Positions 18,409 through 26,526 of a stretch of DNA of 64,000 nucleotides are shown here, in pieces. Source of the DNA: Paracoccaceae bacterium (GTDB lineage Bacteria > Pseudomonadota > Alphaproteobacteria > Rhodobacterales > Rhodobacteraceae); contig JAWPMR010000001.1 in assembly GCA_033344815.1 (NCBI GenBank), forward strand, positions 2,714,136 through 2,778,135, in the 5' to 3' direction. The notes beneath the pieces were generated by a model that did no database searches, was not told where the DNA came from, and saw nothing but the letters and a program-made list of their open reading frames with translations. How positions within the stretch are numbered: the stretch's first letter is position 1; each line of letters opens with the position of its first letter. Made by a program: the position numbers and the translations under genes.

Positions 18409-19638
18409 ATGACAGAGATAACAATTCAACGACTTGGGCTGCAGGGCGACGGCGTTGCGGACGGGCCGGTCTATGTACCATTGAGCCTTCCGGGCGAAAT
18501 CGTTGAGGGCACGGTTGTGGGTACAACTCTGCGAGACGCCAAGATCGTTCGGCCGTCTGATCGTCGCGTTACTGCGCCGTGTCGCCATTTCAAATCCTGC
18601 GGTGGATGCCAGTTGCAACATGCGGATGACGCGTTTGTTGCGGAATGGAAGGTGGATGTGGTGCGAACCGCCCTGCATGCGCATGGGTTGGATGCTGATT
18701 TCCGGCCAATCGTGACGTCCCCGGCTCGATCGCGCAGACGCGCGGGTTTTGCAGCCAGGCGCACGAAAAAGGGCGCGATGGTTGGGTTTCATGGGCGCGC
18801 TTCCGACACCATTGTGCCAATCCCGGATTGTACTCTGCTTGATCCGGCGCTCTTGAAGGGTATACCCGCAGTTGAAGCACTCGCGGTGATCGGGGCCAGC
18901 CGAAAAACCGCTCTGTCGGTGATGATCACAAACACCACAAACGGCCTTGATGTGGCAATAACCCAGGGCAAGCCTTTGGACGGTCCGCTGCGGCAGCACT
19001 TGGCAACGGTGTGTCACCAGTTCCGGTTGGCGCGGTTAACCTGGACTGGCGAGGTGGTTGCGATGCGTGCGCCCCCCGTGCACATGATTGACGGTGTGCC
19101 GGTCACTCCGCCGCCGGGAGCATTTTTGCAAGCAACGGCGCATGGTGAAACGGCACTGATCAATGCCGTTTGTGACATCACACAGAACGCCCGCCGCGTC
19201 CTTGATCTCTTTTCAGGCTGCGGCACTTTTTCGATACCGATGTCGCGTCATGCAGCAGTCCATGCCATCGAAGGCGATCACGACATGACGGATGCGCTGG
19301 ATCAAGCATGGCGTAAAGCGCAAGGCCTAAAGACGATAACCAGCGAAACCCGGGACCTTTTTCGGCGCCCGCTCTTGCCCGATGAAATGAGCAAAGTGCA
19401 GGCCATCGTGCTAGATCCGCCGCGGGCAGGTGCCGAGGCACAGGTCGCAGAAATCGCAAAATCGCGAGTCCCTAGAATCGCTTATGTCTCGTGTAGTCCG
19501 GCGAGTTTTGCGCGCGATGCACAAAAGCTCGTAAACGCTGGGTTTTCCCTCGATTGGATTCAGGTTGTCGACCAATTCCGGTGGTCAGCACATGTGGAAC
19601 TTGTCGCCAGCTTCACCGCTGCCCATATGCCCGGATAA
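18409..19638 (+). CDS. Class I SAM-dependent RNA (uracil-5-)methyltransferase, TrmA/RumA family
   Basis: Predicted to methylate a uridine C5 in rRNA or tRNA. The 409-aa protein opens with a TRAM-like RNA-binding segment, followed by an iron-sulfur cluster motif CRHFKSCGGC (C58, C64, C67, with a fourth cysteine later in IPDCTLL). The SAM fold contains DLFSGCGTFSIP, the VLDPPRAG motif IV and the catalytic cysteine in YVSCSP. The pattern fits RumA/RlmD-like enzymes better than TrmA because of the cluster. The ATG at 18409 starts MTEITIQRLG; an in-frame ATG at 18250 lies inside the ABC gene. The sodium channel gene begins 17 bp downstream. Confidence 0.88.
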   Translation: MTEITIQRLGLQGDGVADGPVYVPLSLPGEIVEGTVVGTTLRDAKIVRPSDRRVTAPCRHFKSCGGCQLQHADDAFVAEWKVDVVRTALHAHGLDADFRPIVTSPARSRRRAGFAARRTKKGAMVGFHGRASDTIVPIPDCTLLDPALLKGIPAVEALAVIGASRKTALSVMITNTTNGLDVAITQGKPLDGPLRQHLATVCHQFRLARLTWTGEVVAMRAPPVHMIDGVPVTPPPGAFLQATAHGETALINAVCDITQNARRVLDLFSGCGTFSIPMSRHAAVHAIEGDHDMTDALDQAWRKAQGLKTITSETRDLFRRPLLPDEMSKVQAIVLDPPRAGAEAQVAEIAKSRVPRIAYVSCSPASFARDAQKLVNAGFSLDWIQVVDQFRWSAHVELVASFTAAHMPG

Positions 19639-19655
19639 CGGATGAGGAGATTTCG

Positions 19656-20435
19656 ATGACGCTGCGCGAAAAACTGGACGTTTGGCTGGACCAAACCTGG
19701 GTGACCAACCTCGTGATGGCGGTCATTATGTTCAACGCGATTATTTTGGGTATGGAAACCTCGCCTGAACTTATGGCGTATGCAGGCGGTTTGATCGTGG
19801 CCCTGGACATTGCATGTCTTGGGTTTTTTGTCGCCGAAATCATGCTGAAAATCTTTGCACGCGGGGGGCGGTTTTTCAAAAGCGGCTGGAACCTGTTTGA
19901 TCTGGCGATTGTCGCTGCGGCTTTGGTGCCGGGTTCACAAACCATGTCCGTGCTGCGAGCCCTGCGTATCCTGCGGGTACTTCGGGTCATTTCGGTGGCC
20001 CCGCGTTTGCGCCGCGTGGTCGAGGGATTCGTCACCGCATTGCCGGGCATGGCCAGTGTTTTCGTTTTGATGGCAATCATTTTCTATATCGGCGCGGTGA
20101 TCGCCACAAAGCTGTTTGCGCAGAGTTTTCCAGAGTGGTTTGGATCCCTGCCGATGAGTGGGTACACGCTGTTTCAAATCATGACCTTGGAAAGCTGGTC
20201 CATGGGAATCGTTCGCCCGGTGATGGAGGTCTATCCCTATGCCTGGGCATTTTTCGTTCCCTTCATCATGATCACTACCTTTGCCGTGGTGAACCTCTTG
20301 GTGGGTTTGATCGTGAATTCGATGCAGGATGCGCATCAGGAAGAGGCAGGAGCGGTTACGGATGCTTATCGTGACGAAGTATTGACCCGCCTGATTGCGA
20401 TTGAGAAACAATTGGAAAAAAAATCCAATTCCTGA
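19656..20435 (+). CDS. Voltage-gated sodium channel (BacNaV family)
   Basis: A 259-aa single-domain channel subunit that should assemble as a tetramer in the inner membrane. Six membrane helices are visible. The S4 voltage sensor carries regularly spaced arginines (LRALRILRVLRVISVAPRLR), and the pore has the sodium-selectivity filter TLESW at residues 177-181 followed by SMGIVRPVM, nearly the same as in NavAb, NavMs and the Silicibacter channel. The C-terminus ends in a charged heptad-like coiled coil, as in other BacNaV proteins. The start at 19656 follows GAGGAG; the frame extends upstream into the methyltransferase gene but that part is not channel-like. Sodium-driven physiology in a marine cell is a likely setting; its exact role is unknown. 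Confidence 0.92.
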   Translation: MTLREKLDVWLDQTWVTNLVMAVIMFNAIILGMETSPELMAYAGGLIVALDIACLGFFVAEIMLKIFARGGRFFKSGWNLFDLAIVAAALVPGSQTMSVLRALRILRVLRVISVAPRLRRVVEGFVTALPGMASVFVLMAIIFYIGAVIATKLFAQSFPEWFGSLPMSGYTLFQIMTLESWSMGIVRPVMEVYPYAWAFFVPFIMITTFAVVNLLVGLIVNSMQDAHQEEAGAVTDAYRDEVLTRLIAIEKQLEKKSNS

Positions 20436-20523
20436 CAAATTTGTGAGGTTGATTAACTGCTCATCCATGATAGCTGTGCGAAAAAAGAGCAGAACGTCGG
20501 AAAGACAAACGGGACAGCATAAA

Positions 20524-21024
20524 ATGCGTCGCAGAGACTTGATATTATCCTCCGCAGCCGCCGTTGCGTTGAGCGGATGTTCGGGCAGCTCCAAGTTCCG
20601 TCGATATGACGGACCGGAGGTGACTTTTCTGGTGGTCAACAAAGATGCCCGCAAGATGCATTTGCTTCACCATCAATCGCTGCTCAAGAGCTATGATATC
20701 CATCTGGGTTTCGCACCAGTGGGGCACAAGCAGTTCGAGGGTGATGGCCGAACACCAGAAGGCGTATATCGGATTGATCGTCGTAACCCAAATTCTGATT
20801 TTCATCTCTCGCTGGGCATCTCATATCCAAACGTAAATGATGTTGCGGCTGCTAAGGCCATGGGCAAATCCGCGGGCGGCGACATTTTTATCCACGGCCA
20901 GAAGAACCCTTTTAAATCAGATTCAAAAGACTGGACTTGGGGTTGTATTGCAGTTTCCAACGATGAGATCGAAGAGATTTACGCAATGGTGCGTGACAAT
21001 ACACTGATTGCGTTGAACCCTTAA
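20524..21024 (+). CDS. YkuD-type L,D-transpeptidase lipoprotein
   Basis: 166 aa. The signal peptide ends in a lipobox LSGC with the lipidated cysteine at residue 19. The YkuD catalytic motif is present, with H124 (FIHGQ) and C141 (WGCIAVSN). Such enzymes form 3-3 cross-links in peptidoglycan or attach outer-membrane lipoproteins. The start at MRRRDLILS is preferred over an in-frame ATG at 20395 inside the channel gene. The stop shares a palindromic TTAA with the convergent CAP/SCP gene. A second YkuD protein lies 0.7 kb downstream. Confidence 0.85.
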   Translation: MRRRDLILSSAAAVALSGCSGSSKFRRYDGPEVTFLVVNKDARKMHLLHHQSLLKSYDIHLGFAPVGHKQFEGDGRTPEGVYRIDRRNPNSDFHLSLGISYPNVNDVAAAKAMGKSAGGDIFIHGQKNPFKSDSKDWTWGCIAVSNDEIEEIYAMVRDNTLIALNP

Positions 21025-21545
21025 ACCGGACCAGTGCTGAAAGCGGAAGCAGGGCGGCCTGTCACGAGTGTCCACCAGATTTTACCGTTTGATTCCTGAA
21101 ACCAGGCAAATCCCATTTGCGTTGCATCCGGCGACAGGATGACACGCTGGGTGTCGGGTTTCTCCATCCACGCCCCAAGTGTCTCAAGTTCCGATTCGTA
21201 GGTTTCGGATATGTTTTCACCTACCAGGCGTCCGTTATATCCAACACGTTGTATCCGGTCGATCGGAGAAGAACCGTCTGAACCAAAGTGCCATGGCCGG
21301 TTTTGGACCGACATATCGCGAGAGTGCGTTGCCGCTGCCGCGTTCAGCTTAGAGTCCATTTCCAATGGTGCCTGACCGGACGCACTGCGCAGTGAATTGA
21401 TGGCATCCAACATCCGGAACTGGATTTTACCTGTGTCACCGCGACCGATTCGGTATATTTTACCCGAGCTGTCGTTGAAGCTGGAAGACGGCGCACAGGC
21501 CGCCAGCGCCAGCCCCAATGCGAGAAGAATCGAAAACAGCCGCAT
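21021..21545 (-). CDS. CAP/SCP-domain lipoprotein
   Basis: A 174-aa secreted protein of the CAP (cysteine-rich secretory/antigen 5/PR-1) family. It begins with a lipoprotein signal ending LAAC near residue 17. The domain shows the characteristic ATHSRDM, GSDGSSPIDRI and VGENI motifs. Bacterial CAP proteins are envelope-located and their biochemical role is mostly unknown. The start at MRLFSILLAL gives a proper signal peptide; the upstream in-frame extension to 21830 is antisense to the next gene. It is divergent from the second YkuD gene (167 bp) and overlaps the stop of the first by four bases. Confidence 0.85.
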   Translation of the reverse strand: MRLFSILLALGLALAACAPSSSFNDSSGKIYRIGRGDTGKIQFRMLDAINSLRSASGQAPLEMDSKLNAAAATHSRDMSVQNRPWHFGSDGSSPIDRIQRVGYNGRLVGENISETYESELETLGAWMEKPDTQRVILSPDATQMGFAWFQESNGKIWWTLVTGRPASAFSTGPV

Positions 21546-21712
21546 TTTGGCACTCCTTTTGCGTTGAGTTAACGCATATATTGCGATGCGTTGTAATTCA
21601 AACGCACATCCGCGACCCAGTGCCAGATGACGAGTGTTTGATTTGCGACTGCGGCTTTCGCGCAATAGAATGCGTGCAAATTGAGAATAGCCTATGTTTA
21701 TGGAGGCATCAG

Positions 21713-22324
21713 ATGTCAGAGAAACCTTTCGAATTAACAAGTCGCCGCACTTTCCTCGCTGGCAGTGCTGCCATGCTTGCAACGCCTGCAATTGCGCAAG
21801 ATGCGTCATCAGTGAACTCATCCGCAACAACCGAAGGCGAACGCGACCTGAATGAAGTGGTGCCGCGCAATATTTCCAGTTTCCGCTCGTTGGACTGGCA
21901 ACCCTATTTTTCAGACCTGCGAAACGGCGCTATTCTTGTCGACATAGACAGTCGTGCCCTGCACTATTGGGCGGAAGATGAAAGCTTTTACAAACTATAC
22001 CCGTCAAGTGTACCGTTGACAGAAGAACTCACGCGACGTGGACGCACCAGAGTGACACAAAAGGTCGAAGGTCCAAGTTGGCGCCCGACACCATCTATGC
22101 TCAAGCGCAATCCAGAGTGGCCAGCCTATATTGGGCCAGGGCCAGATAATCCATTGGGAACGCACGCGTTGTACCTGAGCTGGACCTATTATCGTATCCA
22201 TGGGACGCATGACACACGCAAAATCGGGCGGCAGTCTTCGAATGGCTGCATCGGTCTCTACAATGAGCATATCTCAGAGCTATTCGCGCTTTCGAAGGTC
22301 GGAACACAAGTGTTGCTAATTTGA
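21713..22324 (+). CDS. YkuD-type L,D-transpeptidase with Tat-type signal
   Basis: 203 aa. The N-terminus contains SRRTFLAG followed by a hydrophobic stretch and AIAQ, i.e. a twin-arginine export signal, in contrast to the lipoprotein signal of the nearby YkuD gene. The catalytic core is HGTHDTRKIGRQSSNGC with H163 and C179. The roughly 60 residues after the signal (up to the FSDLRNGAILVD strand) are a linker. A GGAGG site precedes the ATG at 21713. Expected role is peptidoglycan cross-linking or lipoprotein attachment in the periplasm; which one cannot be told from sequence. Confidence 0.87.
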   Translation: MSEKPFELTSRRTFLAGSAAMLATPAIAQDASSVNSSATTEGERDLNEVVPRNISSFRSLDWQPYFSDLRNGAILVDIDSRALHYWAEDESFYKLYPSSVPLTEELTRRGRTRVTQKVEGPSWRPTPSMLKRNPEWPAYIGPGPDNPLGTHALYLSWTYYRIHGTHDTRKIGRQSSNGCIGLYNEHISELFALSKVGTQVLLI

Positions 22325-22381
22325 CGACATCGCGACCGATCTGAGAATTGATTTCCGAATCCAGTTTGCAATGAGCGAGGT

Positions 22382-22468
22382 ATGATGATTTACAAAGAGT
22401 TACGAGGTAAGTCTTGGGTGCGTGCTATCGCTTTGCGTTGCACGCCGTTTCTGGAGGTTATGATATGA
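22382..22468 (+). other. Candidate 28-codon ORF coupled to the 58-aa peptide gene
   Basis: The frame MMIYKELRGKSWVRAI... runs from 22382 and ends in a TGA that overlaps the ATG of the next small gene (ATGA at 22465-22468). The product would be basic and partly hydrophobic. A GAGG precedes it at 22377-22380, close to the first ATG and better spaced for the second one at 22385. It may be a leader that couples translation, or chance. There is no protein-level evidence. Confidence 0.25.
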
Positions 22469-22641
22469 AAAAACTCGTTCTCGCAGCTGCACTGACAGCC
22501 GCAGCATCGACAGCACACGCAGGTTCGCTTGCTGAGCCAGTTGTTGAAGCACCAGTCATCGTGGAAGAAGCATCAGGTTCGTCCACGGGCGTTCTGCTGC
22601 CGATCCTTCTGCTGATCGTGGCTGCTGCAGCACTTTCCTAA
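22465..22641 (+). CDS. Small secreted or membrane peptide (58 aa) of unknown function
   Basis: The product begins with a clean signal peptide (MKKLVLAAALTAAASTAHA), then an acidic, valine- and proline-rich stretch (EPVVEAPVIVEEAS) and ends in one hydrophobic helix (GVLLPILLLIVAAAAL). After signal cleavage it would be an inner-membrane or membrane-anchored peptide of about 38 residues. A strong GGAGG site lies 6 bp before the ATG, and an intrinsic terminator lies just downstream, so it is likely a well-expressed separate transcript. I do not recognise a named family; similar short proteins beside hemH occur in Roseobacters to my recollection. Confidence 0.75.
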   Translation: MKKLVLAAALTAAASTAHAGSLAEPVVEAPVIVEEASGSSTGVLLPILLLIVAAAALS

Positions 22642-22665
22642 TAACGGATAGTATTGCAATGAATC

Positions 22666-22694
22666 AAAAAGGCGGCGCACTGCGCCGCCTTTTT
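22666..22694 (+). terminator. Intrinsic terminator after the 58-aa peptide gene
   Basis: An 8-bp GC stem (GGCGGCGC, loop ACT, GCGCCGCC) is flanked by A5 before and T5 after, so it can work in both directions: for the 58-aa gene on the plus strand and for hemH on the minus strand, whose stop lies 21 bp further on. Confidence 0.88.
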
Positions 22695-22715
22695 ACGTCT
22701 GGATCTACCGGCTTT

Positions 22716-23786
22716 TTATGTGATCCAGCCCTCTAGATTGTCGTCAATTACGTTCGATAACGCCGTGATATGGGCCTCGTCGTCGTTGAGGCAAGCGATA
22801 TACGTAAAATCCTCACCGCCAGCCTCTTCAAAGCTTTCTTTGATTTCCTCGTTTATCTCTTCGAGTGTTTCAATGCAGTCAGCGGAAAAAGCCGGCGCAC
22901 AGACCGCAATGTTCTTTTTACCCGCTTCTGCCAAGCGGGCTACTTCCTCCACGGTATAGGGTTGCAGCCACTCTTCAGGTCCGAATTTGGACTGGAAAGT
23001 CGTGCATATTTCGGTGTCTTGCCATCCCAGCCGTTCCTTGAGCAGACGCGTCGTTTTCTGGCACTGACAATGGTAGGGATCTCCCTCCATAAGGTATCGA
23101 ATGGGAACTCCGTGATAGGAACACACTAAGATGTCCGGTCTTTTTTCGGCCCGCGCATAGGCGCGTTCGATGGATTGTGCTAAAGCCTCGATATAGTCGG
23201 GACGATCAAAATAGGGTTCTACGGTGCGGGTCACAGGCTGCCACTTTTCGTAAATTAGTGACCGAAAGAACTCGTCATTCGCAGTCGCTGAAGTTGCACC
23301 AGCATAGTGCGGATAAAGGGGGAAAAACAATATCTTACGGCATCCCGCAGCGGTCATTTCAGCGACTTTGGAACGTGTCGACGGATTGCCATAACGCATG
23401 CAGAAATCGACCATGACACTGTCGCCATGCCGCTTGTGCATCTCACTTTTGATGCTGGCGGTTTGCGCCTTTGTGATGGTCATCAAGGGGCTTTCGCCTT
23501 CAGCCTCATTCCAAATGGATTTATAGGCCGCACCGCTGGAAAAAGGCCGTTTGGTCAGAATAATCAACTGCAACAGCGGCTGCCAGATCCAGGGACTGTA
23601 ATCAATAACGCGGCGGTCTGACAGGAATTCGTTCAGGTAGCGCCGCATCGACCAGTAATCGTAATTGTCAGGGGTCCCGAGGTTCGCCAGCAAGATCCCG
23701 ATCTTTGGTTTTGCAATTGCCGGATGATCGTCCTTGGCGTGTGCCGGGCGAATGTTCACGGTGGCAGAGGCGCTGCTGTCCAGCAT
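22716..23786 (-). CDS. hemH: Ferrochelatase
   Basis: Inserts Fe2+ into protoporphyrin IX, the last step of heme synthesis. At 356 aa from the chosen start it has the normal bacterial length. Visible hallmarks are GILLANLGTPDNYDYWSM near the N-terminus, the SYHGVP catalytic histidine motif and the CAPAFSADCIETLEEI motif with the acidic active-site residues. The start MLDSSAS at 23786 has an AGAAGGA site 6 bp upstream; the ATG at 23843 would overlap the upstream methyltransferase stop by four bases. A basic stretch with CHCQC occurs mid-protein; I would not claim an iron-sulfur cluster. Confidence 0.95.
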   Translation of the reverse strand: MLDSSASATVNIRPAHAKDDHPAIAKPKIGILLANLGTPDNYDYWSMRRYLNEFLSDRRVIDYSPWIWQPLLQLIILTKRPFSSGAAYKSIWNEAEGESPLMTITKAQTASIKSEMHKRHGDSVMVDFCMRYGNPSTRSKVAEMTAAGCRKILFFPLYPHYAGATSATANDEFFRSLIYEKWQPVTRTVEPYFDRPDYIEALAQSIERAYARAEKRPDILVCSYHGVPIRYLMEGDPYHCQCQKTTRLLKERLGWQDTEICTTFQSKFGPEEWLQPYTVEEVARLAEAGKKNIAVCAPAFSADCIETLEEINEEIKESFEEAGGEDFTYIACLNDDEAHITALSNVIDDNLEGWIT

Positions 23787-23839
23787 GTTTGATCCTTCTG
23801 AAGCGGGTTCTGCCTCAGATAGACGGTTTTCGGCGGGCG

Positions 23840-24652
23840 TCAATCAGACAAAGGCGTTTCCGGCACCGCCAGCGCATCCGCGAGACGCTGTTTGGCTGAT
23901 CCCGGTCGCAATGGTTTTTGTTGGCTGTCATCCGGGGCCCAACCCGTCAAAAAAACCATTTCAAACGTCGCCTTGATTCGCTCTTCGGACGCAGCGAAAT
24001 GCTCAGAATAATGCTGGGAAGCCTGTTCAAAAACCTGTCGGGACGTGTATCGGCGTTGTCTTGCTTGTAACGCGTTACTTTCACCCATCGCCCGCAAATC
24101 CCGCATCAAATGCCACATATCATTATATTCGACGGTCAGGCTAAAGACGTCTGCCACCGGCAGGGCAAGGCCCGCACGCTGCAAGAGTGCACCCAGATCA
24201 CGGATTTCCCCCATCGGTACCACGCGCGGCGACAACCCGCCCGTCAGAGCAATTTCGGCTTGCCCGAGACAGCTGCGCAACTCTTCGAGCGTCTGCCCGC
24301 CCAGAGTTGCGACAATCAAAAGTCCGTCAGATTTCAAGGCGTGTCGGCATTGGATCAATTGGCCGACGGGATCGTTCGCCCAATGCAACCCCATGGCATG
24401 AATGATCAAGTCATGTGCGTCTGTCGAAAGATCGAGTATGTGGCCATCCGGACAAAATGTCGCGTCGGGCATACGGGAGGCCCAAACCTGTGGAAAAGGC
24501 GTCACAATCGCTGGTTTCGTAAACGGCCTGTTAACCAACAATAGACGATCTTGCACTTCGTCTGCCGCGGCTTCCTGCAAAAAGAAAGCAGAGGCGCGCG
24601 CGCGATGCAGCCGCAGCATATTTAAATCTGTCAAAGCATTGGGTGTGGTCAT
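23840..24652 (-). CDS. BioC-like SAM-dependent methyltransferase
   Basis: A 270-aa class I methyltransferase resembling BioC and mitochondrial NDUFAF5. Residues 70-110 contain LDLSTDAHDLIIHAMGLHWANDP, the part of the fold after motif I, and the helix QCRHALKSDGLLIVATLGG is motif III. The glycine-rich motif I is weak (ATFCPDGHILD), as is usual in this branch. Function could be malonyl-ACP methylation or assembly-factor-like; no biotin genes are nearby. It precedes hemH and is divergent from comF with only 15 bp between the two start codons. Confidence 0.75.
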   Translation of the reverse strand: MTTPNALTDLNMLRLHRARASAFFLQEAAADEVQDRLLLVNRPFTKPAIVTPFPQVWASRMPDATFCPDGHILDLSTDAHDLIIHAMGLHWANDPVGQLIQCRHALKSDGLLIVATLGGQTLEELRSCLGQAEIALTGGLSPRVVPMGEIRDLGALLQRAGLALPVADVFSLTVEYNDMWHLMRDLRAMGESNALQARQRRYTSRQVFEQASQHYSEHFAASEERIKATFEMVFLTGWAPDDSQQKPLRPGSAKQRLADALAVPETPLSD

Positions 24653-24667
24653 ATTGGGGAGAATAGG

Positions 24668-25399
24668 GTGTCAGAACTGAGTTTTCAAACAGCGGTCTCG
24701 TTGATTTATCCACCGCGCTGTCTGGGATGCGGTGATAAAGTCATGAGTGACTTTGGTCTATGTGGATCCTGTTGGAGTGACACGCAGTTTATCGGGGGCG
24801 CGATCTGTGACTGCTGCAGCGCGCCACTGCCGGGAAATGATACGGATGACACACTAAAATGTGATGACTGCATGAAGACGTCGAGGCCTTGGACAAGTGG
24901 GCGATCTGCCTTGCTCTACAGAGGCAATGGGAGGCGGCTTGTTCTGGCGCTCAAGCACGGCGACAGACAAGAAATTGCGAAACCCGCAGCGAAATGGATG
25001 GCCCAGGCAATATCAGATATCCCACAGAGCAACATGATCATCGCGCCCGTTCCCCTGCATTGGACACGGATGGCGAAACGTCGTTACAATCAGTCTGCTT
25101 TGCTGGCGCAAGCGCTTGCCAGACATACCGGTTTACCGGTTTGCCCGGATCTTTTGGTGCGCAACAAGCGCACGAAACCGATGGAAGATATGACCAAGGA
25201 ACTCCGGTTTTCATCCGTGAAGGGAGCTATTTCAATCCATCCACGAAGACGGCATCGTTTGGTGGCACGCCCCGTTTTGATCGTAGACGATGTGTTGACG
25301 TCGGGTGCGACTTTGGCAGCATCCGCGGACGCCTGTATTGCAGCGGGGTCAGGGCCGGTATACGTCGTGACCCTAGCACGCGCGGTTAAGGATGCCTAA
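24668..25399 (+). CDS. comF: ComF family protein (zinc ribbon plus phosphoribosyltransferase)
   Basis: 243 aa. The first 75 residues contain paired cysteines (CLGCG, CGSCW, CDCCS, CDDC) that form a double zinc ribbon. The rest is a phosphoribosyltransferase fold with the PRPP-binding motif VLIVDDVLTSGATL near residue 205. ComF homologues are needed for DNA uptake in naturally competent bacteria and linked to purine salvage or helicase partners; whether this organism is competent is unknown. Start codon is GTG at 24668 behind a GGGGAG site. It is followed by grxC after 39 bp and may head the run comF-grxC-amidase-marR. Confidence 0.88.
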   Translation: MSELSFQTAVSLIYPPRCLGCGDKVMSDFGLCGSCWSDTQFIGGAICDCCSAPLPGNDTDDTLKCDDCMKTSRPWTSGRSALLYRGNGRRLVLALKHGDRQEIAKPAAKWMAQAISDIPQSNMIIAPVPLHWTRMAKRRYNQSALLAQALARHTGLPVCPDLLVRNKRTKPMEDMTKELRFSSVKGAISIHPRRRHRLVARPVLIVDDVLTSGATLAASADACIAAGSGPVYVVTLARAVKDA

Positions 25400-25438
25400 G
25401 TCTCCATCCAGCGCATCGCGCACAAAGGAATGGAAGAC

Positions 25439-25699
25439 ATGCAAAACGTTGAAATCTACACTTCGCCGCTGTGCGGGTTCTGTCATGCAGCAAAACGCTT
25501 ACTGAAGCAAAAAGGCGTGGAATTTTCGGAAGTTGACGTGCTGAGAGACCCTGGCCGCAAACCAGAGATGATCCAGCGCGCGAATGGAGGACGCACCGTG
25601 CCACAGATTTTTGTGGGAGAGACCCACGTCGGCGGTTGTGATGACCTCTTTGAGTTGGAACGGGCGGGCAAACTCGACAGCTTGCTTGCCGTGCAATGA
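25439..25699 (+). CDS. grxC: Glutaredoxin 3
   Basis: Small glutathione-dependent disulfide reductase. The active site is CGFC within YTSPLCGFCHAAK, and the cis-proline motif TVPQIFVG and the GGCDD glutathione-binding segment are present. From ATG 25439 the protein is 86 aa, typical for GrxC; an ATG three codons earlier has its ribosome binding site too close. It overlaps the amidase gene by four bases (ATGA), so they are translationally coupled. Confidence 0.95.
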   Translation: MQNVEIYTSPLCGFCHAAKRLLKQKGVEFSEVDVLRDPGRKPEMIQRANGGRTVPQIFVGETHVGGCDDLFELERAGKLDSLLAVQ

Positions 25700-26526
25700 A
25701 AACCGCTCTGCTGCAACTGAACGTGACGGATGACCCGGTTGCCAATTTGGCGGTGACACTGGGATATCTACGCGACGCTGCGGCAGAGGGGGCTGAATTC
25801 ATCCTTACGCCAGAAGTGACGAACTGCCTCTCGACCAGCCGTGCACATCAGAATGCGGTGCTGCAATATGAAGAAGACGATATCACGCTGGCCGCCTTGT
25901 GCCATGAGGCGAAGGCGTTGGGGATATGGCTTTTGATCGGGTCGCTTGGGTTAAAAACGCATGACGCAGATGGCCGGTTTGCGAATCGATCCTTTATGAT
26001 CACGCCAGAGGGTAAGATTACGGCGCGATACGACAAAATTCATATGTTTGATGTGGATGTTACGCCGGAGGAAACATGGCGCGAATCGGAAGGATACAGG
26101 CCCGGGACGCAGGCTGTATTGGCGCACGCGGACTTTGCACCTATCGGCATGACCATTTGCTATGACCTGCGGTTTCCCAAATTGCATGCGTCCTTGGCAA
26201 ATGCTGGCGCACAGATCCTGACGGTCCCAGCCGCATTTTCTCCGGTCACCGGGGCCGCTCATTGGCATACGCTTTTGCGGGCCCGGGCAATTGAGACGGG
26301 GTGTTTTGTGCTCGCCCCGGCGCAGACTGGCGAGCACCAAAGCGAAAATCACAAGACGCGCCGGACATATGGGCATTCGCTCGTTGTAACCCCGTGGGGT
26401 GACATTCAATTGGACGCAGGTGATGCGCCGGGCGTTTACATGACGGACCTTGATATGGGAGAAGTGAGGAAGGCGCGGGGCCGCGTGCCCAGCCTTGAGA
26501 ATGCACGACCTTTTGATGGACCGTAA
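25696..26526 (+). CDS. Carbon-nitrogen hydrolase (nitrilase superfamily, NIT2-like)
   Basis: A 276-aa nitrilase-fold amidase. The Glu-Lys-Cys triad is visible: E in ILTPEVTN, K in ARYDKIHMFDVD and C in MTICYDLRFP. This motif set fits the omega-amidase/deaminated-glutathione amidase (NIT1/NIT2) branch. Adjacent glutaredoxin makes deaminated-glutathione repair a plausible role, but that is inference from context. It overlaps grxC upstream and shares its last base with the start of the MarR gene. Confidence 0.88.
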   Translation: MKTALLQLNVTDDPVANLAVTLGYLRDAAAEGAEFILTPEVTNCLSTSRAHQNAVLQYEEDDITLAALCHEAKALGIWLLIGSLGLKTHDADGRFANRSFMITPEGKITARYDKIHMFDVDVTPEETWRESEGYRPGTQAVLAHADFAPIGMTICYDLRFPKLHASLANAGAQILTVPAAFSPVTGAAHWHTLLRARAIETGCFVLAPAQTGEHQSENHKTRRTYGHSLVVTPWGDIQLDAGDAPGVYMTDLDMGEVRKARGRVPSLENARPFDGP

